Positions 4,748-9,149 of a stretch of 9,149 nt of DNA are shown here, one piece after another. The position numbers and the translations under genes were made by a program. The stretch's first letter is position 1, and each line of letters starts with the position of its first letter. The notes beneath the pieces are model-generated. The model saw only the letters and a list, made by a program, of their open reading frames with translations, did not search any database and was not told where the DNA came from. This DNA comes from Fimenecus sp045613685 (GTDB lineage Bacteria; Bacillota; Clostridia; Oscillospirales; Acutalibacteraceae), in contig JAZLBL010000006.1 of NCBI GenBank assembly GCA_045613685.1, forward strand, positions 1-9,149. The letters run 5' to 3'.

Positions 4748-6774
4748 TATTCAACACCTCTGTATAAAAGTCCACGAGTGAATTCAATCTGTGGTTTTTT
4801 GTTGTTTTCATAAGCGTCTAAAATCTCTTTAACTTCTCTTGTGGATTCTGTTGTGAAGTTAAAGAAAAGTATATCAGCTGATGGAATTTCTTTCATTCTG
4901 TCACCCATATATATAGGTCTTGAATTAAGAATTTCAGAATATCCCATAAAGCATTTCACAGGGAATTTTATTCCCATTCTGTCTGTGATTTCACTATTTC
5001 TCTTGCACTCGGCACAAGTTTTGCCGTTCTTAATTGGGCAATTTCTTGTGAGCATAAGTGGAATTCGACCATAAACCGTGATTCCCTTAGATATTGGTGC
5101 AGAAATATTTTTGAAATTATCAAGTGTGCATTCGTTTGAGATAATCACTTCGTCTATTCCAAGACTCTCTGCAACATCCATTGAGTGTGAGTTGAAAATA
5201 TTAAGTGATGGCGACGCCACAACCTTTTTGCCACATTTTTTCGCAATAGCAACTGCATCAAGTGTGTGGCAAAGCACAAAATATGCAGATGAAGATGAAA
5301 GTATTTTTTCAACCTTGTGAGCGTTACCAAACATTCCGTGTGGTAATTCTACACCATAGGCGTTTTCTTTAACGATTTCGTCGTCTGTGCCAAGTGGTAC
5401 AAAAACTACATGGTCTTTTGCACTTTCAGGGATTTGCTCCACATTATCAAATCTTAAATAGAGAATTTTATCGTCATAAGCATCAATTTTTGACGGTGCA
5501 CTCGGCTCGTTTATTACTCTTACACTTTCACCAAGAATTGATTTAGTGAGAAAATCGAGAGCCTGTCTTCGCATATGATTAAGTGCAGAAACAGGGAGTG
5601 AATAGTCAATTTCACCATTGATTTCAATGCTTGTTGCGTTGAATTGTGTGCCACCACATTTTTTGAGCGCATCCACAACTCTTTCTTTTGCAATCGGTCT
5701 GTTTATTGGTGCTTCGCAGAGCATTTCACTTTCTGCGATGGCAATATGATTTTCATATTTTGCAATAAGTCTTGCTTTTTCACCAATTTTGCCACAAAAT
5801 TTAAAGCTTATATCATATCGTGGCAATTCTTTTTCATAGTTTATCGAATATTTATTAAGTAAATCCTTTGTAGCAGATTGCACATTCTCTTTTTCTCTGT
5901 AGCCAAACATATCTCGACCGAGCTTGTCCTGATAATATCCATCAGTAAACCCTGAACGAGAGAAAAGGTCGCTTAAATCCTTTTGAATGTCAAAGTTATA
6001 TTCATTGTTTATTGACTTTTTACAAGCTTTTACAGCAGCACTCACATATTCAGGGCGTTTCATTCTACCTTCAATTTTGAATGAACACACACCCAAATTG
6101 ACAAGTTCAGGAATATGCTCAATTAAAGATAAATCTTTAAGACTTAAATCGTGCCCTGTGCCGTTTTCTGCTTTGAAAGGCAAACGACAAGGTTGAGCAC
6201 AAAGGCCGCGATTTCCGCTTCGTGAGCCAAGCACTGCACTCATTAAGCATTGACCTGAAACACACATACAAAGCGCACCGTGAATAAACACTTCAAGGTC
6301 AATAGGAGATTCTTTGCAAAGCTCTTTGATTTCTTTAAAACTTAATTCTCTTGGCAACACTGCACGAGAAAACCCTAATTCTTTGAGAATTTTAAGCCCT
6401 TCTAATGTGCCAACACTCAACTGTGTTGATGCGTGCATTTCTATATCAGGACAAATCTCACGAACAAGTCTTGCCACACCCAAATCCTGAATGATGATAG
6501 CATCTGCACCCGAATTGCAAATCTTTTTTATAGTGTCAATTAAATCTGAAAGTTCGCAGTCTTTAATAAGGGTGTTAAGAGTAATATGTACCTTAACACC
6601 CCTTGAATGACAATATTTAATTGCGTTTTCAATTTGCTCGTCAGTAAAATTCTGGGCATTTCTTCGTGCGTTGAAATTGCCCAACCCAAAATACACCGCA
6701 TCAGCACCACTGAGCACTGCGGCTTTAAGGGTTTCTTCGCTACCGACAGGAGCTAATATTTCAACTTTATTCAT
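4747..6774 (-). CDS. U32-family protein with collagenase-like C-terminal part, RlhA-type RNA hydroxylation enzyme
   Basis: The 675-residue protein begins with the U32 TIM-barrel (KVEILAPVGSEETLKAAVLSGADAVYFG). It carries the family signature EVFIHGALCMCVSGQCLMS (about 161-179), followed by LGSRSGNRGLCAQPCRLPF (182-200). Cysteines at 169, 176, 192 and 196 are candidate Fe-S ligands, as in characterised U32 proteins. The length and the long C-terminal region, including the Cys-rich NCPIKNGKTCAEC, match the two-domain E. coli RlhA (YdcP, 23S rRNA C2501 hydroxylation) rather than the shorter TrhP/YegQ tRNA enzymes. Old 'peptidase' labels are probably misleading. I start at the ATG at 6774 because GGAG lies 6 nt upstream; the ATG 15 bases earlier (6789) has no SD. 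The start overlaps the end of zapA by 8 nt. The target RNA is inferred. Confidence 0.88.
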   Translation of the reverse strand: MNKVEILAPVGSEETLKAAVLSGADAVYFGLGNFNARRNAQNFTDEQIENAIKYCHSRGVKVHITLNTLIKDCELSDLIDTIKKICNSGADAIIIQDLGVARLVREICPDIEMHASTQLSVGTLEGLKILKELGFSRAVLPRELSFKEIKELCKESPIDLEVFIHGALCMCVSGQCLMSAVLGSRSGNRGLCAQPCRLPFKAENGTGHDLSLKDLSLIEHIPELVNLGVCSFKIEGRMKRPEYVSAAVKACKKSINNEYNFDIQKDLSDLFSRSGFTDGYYQDKLGRDMFGYREKENVQSATKDLLNKYSINYEKELPRYDISFKFCGKIGEKARLIAKYENHIAIAESEMLCEAPINRPIAKERVVDALKKCGGTQFNATSIEINGEIDYSLPVSALNHMRRQALDFLTKSILGESVRVINEPSAPSKIDAYDDKILYLRFDNVEQIPESAKDHVVFVPLGTDDEIVKENAYGVELPHGMFGNAHKVEKILSSSSAYFVLCHTLDAVAIAKKCGKKVVASPSLNIFNSHSMDVAESLGIDEVIISNECTLDNFKNISAPISKGITVYGRIPLMLTRNCPIKNGKTCAECKRNSEITDRMGIKFPVKCFMGYSEILNSRPIYMGDRMKEIPSADILFFNFTTESTREVKEILDAYENNKKPQIEFTRGLLYRGVE

Positions 6775-7156
6775 CAATTTCTCCGTCATATGCTTTTTCG
6801 GATTTTGCGAAAAGATTTATCTGGTCATTCTTGAATTTGGCTTCTGTTTTGATTCTTTCAAGCTCACGCTTATAATAATCTCTTTCAGATTTAGCCTTTG
6901 CAGCATCTTCAAGATATTCTTTAATCTGATTACGGAAATTTTCAGTCTCTGCCTGTGCTTTTGAAAGCTCATTTGCAATGTCAAGAGAAACAAGCACAGC
7001 TGCCTGATTAGCAGAAATGAATGATGTTGCCTTTAAAATTTCAGACATCTTTTTATCAATCATCTTACCTAATTCTTCTGTGTGCTCAACACTTTCATCA
7101 GTGCAAATAAAATATTTAACACCGCAAATATCAAGTCTGACTCTGTTTTTATCCAT
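6767..7156 (-). CDS. zapA: cell division protein ZapA
   Basis: The 129-residue protein has the ZapA head (about 1-65: NRVRLDICGVKYFICTDES, then the long helix with EELGKMIDKKM and QAAVLVSLDIANEL). A charged coiled coil follows (about 66-108). ZapA binds FtsZ and bundles filaments at mid-cell. I start at the ATG at 7156, not the in-frame ATG at 7177. GGAGTG lies upstream of the former, and the predicted transcription start near 7181 would leave the latter a leader of only a few bases. It is the first gene of the zapA-U32-dut operon. In many Firmicutes zapA lies near U32 genes or mutS2, so this neighbourhood is unremarkable. Confidence 0.9.
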   Translation of the reverse strand: MDKNRVRLDICGVKYFICTDESVEHTEELGKMIDKKMSEILKATSFISANQAAVLVSLDIANELSKAQAETENFRNQIKEYLEDAAKAKSERDYYKRELERIKTEAKFKNDQINLFAKSEKAYDGEIDE

Positions 7157-7187
7157 AACTTTCACACTCCGATACATTTATATTGTA

Positions 7188-7216
7188 ATTGTATCACATA
7201 AACATATGATTTTCAA
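7188..7216 (-). promoter_or_regulatory. sigma-A promoter of the zapA-U32-dut operon
   Basis: The minus strand has TTGAAA (7216-7211), 17 nt, then TACAAT (7193-7188), five of six consensus bases in each box. It starts 7 bases after the ylmC stop with no terminator between. Read-through from the sporulation block into zapA is therefore possible, in addition to vegetative expression from this promoter. Confidence 0.8.
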
Positions 7217-7222
7217 GTTGCT

Positions 7223-7522
7223 TTATTTATGCCCGAAAAGAGTTTCGAATAACCCGGGATTAGAGCATTTTTTACACTCTTGAGGACACTCGAAATCAAC
7301 TAAAATCGTATCATCACCAATGACTTTAATATCCTTCCAACAGATTTTAATATCTGGGTATTTGCCGAGAATTCCAAAGCATTTTGATTTGCCCCAGATT
7401 ATAATTGAAATAAGACAGCCTGAGCAGGTGTCAATTTCAACATCACACACGTTACCGAGTCTGCAACCGTCAGATAAATTTATGACTTCTTTCTCCCTCA
7501 TGTCAGTAACAAAACAATTCAT
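7223..7522 (-). CDS. YlmC/YmxH-family sporulation protein, cysteine-rich
   Basis: The 99-residue protein has the PRC-barrel-like YlmC/YmxH pattern: REKEVINLSDGCRLGNVCDVEID (about 9-31), a second strand set LISIIIWGK, then YPDIKICWKDIKVIGDDTILVD (55-76). The family sits next to sigG in spore formers; its biochemical role is unknown to me. The C-terminal extension CPQECKKC (79-86) is not part of the barrel. Ten cysteines in 99 residues is striking and suggests metal binding or disulfides. I choose the ATG at 7522: the GTG at 7534 overlaps the AGGGG ribosome site, which is spaced correctly for the ATG. It follows sigG by 48 bases; a hairpin covers its ribosome site. Confidence 0.9.
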   Translation of the reverse strand: MNCFVTDMREKEVINLSDGCRLGNVCDVEIDTCSGCLISIIIWGKSKCFGILGKYPDIKICWKDIKVIGDDTILVDFECPQECKKCSNPGLFETLFGHK

Positions 7523-7533
7523 ATATGAAAACA

Positions 7534-7557
7534 CCCCTGCAATATAATATGCAAGGG
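7534..7557 (-). promoter_or_regulatory. hairpin that covers the ylmC ribosome binding site
   Basis: On the minus strand, CCCTTGCA (7557-7550) pairs with TGCAGGGG (7541-7534) over an 8-nt AT loop, with one G-U pair. The 3' arm contains the AGGGG SD of ylmC. There is no T run after it, so it is not a terminator. It should lower ylmC translation unless melted or unless ribosomes finishing sigG disturb it. Confidence 0.5.
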
Positions 7558-7570
7558 TAGGGGCTGATTT

Positions 7571-8341
7571 TCAACTTTCTTTAATTTTTTTAATCGCACC
7601 TTTTTCAAGACGACTGACTTGTGCCTGACTTATTCCCACTTCTTCTGCAACTTCCATTTGGGTTTTACCCTGCATAAAACGAAGATTTAGAATCTGTTTT
7701 TCTCGCTCACCAAGATTTTTTATTGCTTCTTTAATTGATATTTCATTGAGCCAATCTTCATCACTTTCGTTACTTCCCACTTGGTCCATAACATAAATAG
7801 TGTCGCCACCATCAGAATAAACGGGCTCATAAAGTGAAATGGGCTCAACGATTGCTTCAAGGGCTAAAACAACATCAACAGGCTCAATTTCCATCTCTTT
7901 TGCAATTTCTTCAATGGTGGCATCACGCCCGGTGTCATTTTGAATTCGCTCTTTAATCTGCATTGCGTGATATGCAGTATCACGAAGTGAGCGACTGACT
8001 CTTATTGTGTTGTAATCTCGCAGATACCTTCTGATTTCACCGATAATCATGGGCACGGCATAGGTTGAAAATCGCACATTTTGTGAAATGTCAAAATTGT
8101 CGATTGCTTTAATTAGCCCAATACACCCAACCTGAAACAAGTCGTCAGGATTTTCACCACGATTTGAAAACCTTTGAATAACTGACAAAACGAGTCGCAG
8201 ATTACCCTCAACCAATTCCTGACGGGCTCTCTCATCTCCTGTTTCTCTGATTTTTTTTAGCAACGCCATTTTCTCTGATTCTTTTAAAACTTTAAGCTTT
8301 GCTGTATTAACACCACAAATTTCAACTCTCGTAAATTGCAC
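7571..8341 (-). CDS. sigG: RNA polymerase sporulation sigma factor SigG (forespore)
   Basis: The 256-residue protein is the late forespore sigma factor, directing core polymerase to spore-protection and germination genes after engulfment. The SigG-specific N-terminus RVEICGVNTAKLKVLK is intact. Region 2 follows (NLRLVLSVIQRF 47-58, DDLFQVGCIGLIKAIDNFD 66-84, FSTYAVPMIIGEIRRYLRD 91-109), then region 3 (IRVSRSLRD). Region 4.2 is the helix-turn-helix KTQMEVAEEVGISQAQVSRLEKGA (226-249), which reads the -35 box. The length matches B. subtilis SigG closely. The start is GTG at 8341-8339 with GGGAG 7 nt upstream. Residue 45 is Glu where, by my memory of the B. subtilis protein, Asn45 contacts the anti-sigma CsfB. 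The gene lies 81 bases after an amidase gene and before ylmC. Confidence 0.98.
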   Translation of the reverse strand: MQFTRVEICGVNTAKLKVLKESEKMALLKKIRETGDERARQELVEGNLRLVLSVIQRFSNRGENPDDLFQVGCIGLIKAIDNFDISQNVRFSTYAVPMIIGEIRRYLRDYNTIRVSRSLRDTAYHAMQIKERIQNDTGRDATIEEIAKEMEIEPVDVVLALEAIVEPISLYEPVYSDGGDTIYVMDQVGSNESDEDWLNEISIKEAIKNLGEREKQILNLRFMQGKTQMEVAEEVGISQAQVSRLEKGAIKKIKES

Positions 8342-8348
8342 AAAAACA

Positions 8349-8404
8349 CTCCCGTTTATTTTTTCAATAAAAGTATTACCAAATACTGAAAATCTAAACG
8401 GGAG
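8349..8404 (-). promoter_or_regulatory. sigG leader hairpin that covers the sigG ribosome binding site
   Basis: A perfect 10-bp inverted repeat (8395-8404 and 8349-8358, minus-strand CTCCCGTTTA with TAAACGGGAG) closes a leader loop that itself folds. AGTATT/AATACT (8387-8382 with 8377-8372) forms a 6-bp tip with a 4-nt loop, and TTTTC/GAAAA adds pairs between the two. The 3' arm includes GGGAG (8353-8349), the SD of sigG. Folding would therefore hide the start of sigG translation. No T run follows the stem, which argues against termination. Confidence 0.7.
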
Positions 8405-8407
8405 AAT

Positions 8408-8435
8408 TAATATGATTTGTGTTTATTCACCATTC
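8408..8435 (-). promoter_or_regulatory. possible SigG/SigF-type promoter for sigG
   Basis: The minus strand has GAATG (8435-8431), a 16-nt spacer, then CATATTA (8414-8408). CATATTA matches the forespore SigG -10 consensus as I recall it (CATWHTA) and GAATG fits the -35 (GHATR), but the spacer is about two bases shorter than usual. If real, transcription would begin near 8401, within the left arm of the leader hairpin. No good sigma-A boxes are seen here. Confidence 0.3.
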
Positions 8436-9133
8436 ATTTCTAATAATGTTTGCTCAATTCCATCGGCTATGGCTTTGGCATAGGCATTGAGTTTTTCATC
8501 AAAGTCTTTGTTATCTTCATCACTTGTGATAAATCCCACTTCTAAAAGACAAGACGGCATTTTGGTGTTTCGGTTTACATGATAATTCATATTTTCACCT
8601 TCACGATAACCGAAATTTATTCCCCTATCCGCTGAAAATCCAACAATTTTAAGGTTTTCCATTATATTTTCTGCAAGAAGTGTGTCGTCCGTGGGTTTAC
8701 TTGAATGCACCCACAATTCCATACCCTTACCACTACCCGAGCTACTATTTCTATGAATAGCTACAAATAAAGAAGCTCTCGCTTTGTTTGCGATTTTGCA
8801 TCGTTCAGACAAAGAGAGAGCACTGTCGTTTTCGCGGGTCATTACAACAGTATATCCTTTATCTGTGAGTATATCACGCACAAGAAGAGAAAGACGAAGA
8901 TTATCGTCTTTTTCTTTTCTGTTTTTTCCTAATGCGCCTGGGTCATCACCGCCGTGGCCAGGGTCAATGCAAACTGTTTTTTCGTCGGGTATAAAGTTCA
9001 ACTGACTGAGTTTATAGACAGTTTCTTCGCCACCCACCAACAAAAGTGCTAACACGGAACAAAGTGTCAATGAAAATAATGCAATTATCGGAAAAACAAA
9101 GGTTTTTCTGTTGTTATTTTTACCGTTTTTCAT
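8423..9133 (-). CDS. membrane-anchored N-acetylmuramoyl-L-alanine amidase (Amidase_3), CwlD candidate
   Basis: The 236-residue protein has a short basic cytoplasmic tail (KNGKNNNRK), one membrane segment (about 12-33) and an external Amidase_3 domain (about 53-232). It cleaves the amide bond between MurNAc and L-alanine in peptidoglycan. The zinc ligands are H60 (IDPGHGG), E74 (RKEKDD) and H127 (AIHRN); the catalytic Glu is E198 (LLEVGF). Size, single anchor, lack of SH3 or SLH repeats and the sigG neighbour fit CwlD, which makes muramic-lactam in spore cortex together with a deacetylase. AIHRN in place of the more usual SIHxNA is a small deviation. The start at 9133 is the only plausible one before the membrane segment; its SD is weak (AAAG) and only 16 upstream bases are visible. 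Confidence 0.85.
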   Translation of the reverse strand: MKNGKNNNRKTFVFPIIALFSLTLCSVLALLLVGGEETVYKLSQLNFIPDEKTVCIDPGHGGDDPGALGKNRKEKDDNLRLSLLVRDILTDKGYTVVMTRENDSALSLSERCKIANKARASLFVAIHRNSSSGSGKGMELWVHSSKPTDDTLLAENIMENLKIVGFSADRGINFGYREGENMNYHVNRNTKMPSCLLEVGFITSDEDNKDFDEKLNAYAKAIADGIEQTLLEMNGE

Positions 9134-9149
9134 ATTAATCTTTTAATTA

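Noticed and set aside
6775..6789. Upstream in-frame ATG for the U32 gene
   Set aside because: No SD precedes it. The ATG at 6774 has GGAG at 6-nt spacing and leads straight into the conserved KVEILAPVG start.
7157..7177. Upstream in-frame ATG for zapA
   Set aside because: It would lie only a few bases after the predicted transcription start and has no SD; ATG 7156 has GGAGTG upstream.

Overview
The window is AT-rich and comes from a low-GC Firmicute, most likely an endospore-forming gut-type Clostridia (Oscillospirales/Ruminococcaceae-like). The evidence is an unmistakable forespore sigma factor SigG, a YlmC/YmxH sporulation-family protein, a CwlD-like amidase, AGGAGG-type ribosome sites, and GC-rich palindromic intergenic repeats of a kind I associate with gut Clostridia. 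Every gene I can support lies on the minus strand, so transcription runs from high to low coordinates.

Right part (9133-7223), sporulation block: a membrane-anchored Amidase_3 (CwlD candidate), then sigG, then ylmC/ymxH. Two inverted repeats sit at the ribosome sites of this block. A perfect 10-bp stem spans the sigG leader and buries the sigG Shine-Dalgarno (SD). An 8-bp stem between sigG and ylmC buries the ylmC SD. Translation of both genes therefore looks gated by RNA structure.

Middle part (7216-4304), housekeeping operon: a good sigma-A promoter drives zapA (division-ring factor), a two-domain U32 protein of the RlhA type (RNA hydroxylation) and dut (dUTPase). The genes overlap by 8 nt and 1 nt, which suggests translational coupling.

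Centre (4260-3916), tRNA region: an intact tRNA-Gln(CTG) with a perfect-consensus promoter and its own strong terminator. It is followed by a second 3' end of the same tRNA gene (23 bp identical) with a separate terminator. The second copy is broken exactly at the T-loop TTCGAA by a 100-bp hairpin-rich segment that ends in another TTCGAA. This looks like an insertion into a duplicated tRNA gene and is the most unusual structure in the window.

Left part (3810-1), accessory and carbohydrate-related genes: a cytoplasmic GH43 glycosidase with its own terminator, a secreted alpha/beta hydrolase with a strong promoter, and a small lipoprotein. The lipoprotein's only well-placed start next to a good SD is AUU. 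The window ends in two opposed copies of a palindromic repeat. I see no CRISPR array, phage gene or transposase. No complete undescribed multi-gene system is evident; the novel signals are the tRNA insertion, the sporulation RNA hairpins and the AUU start.
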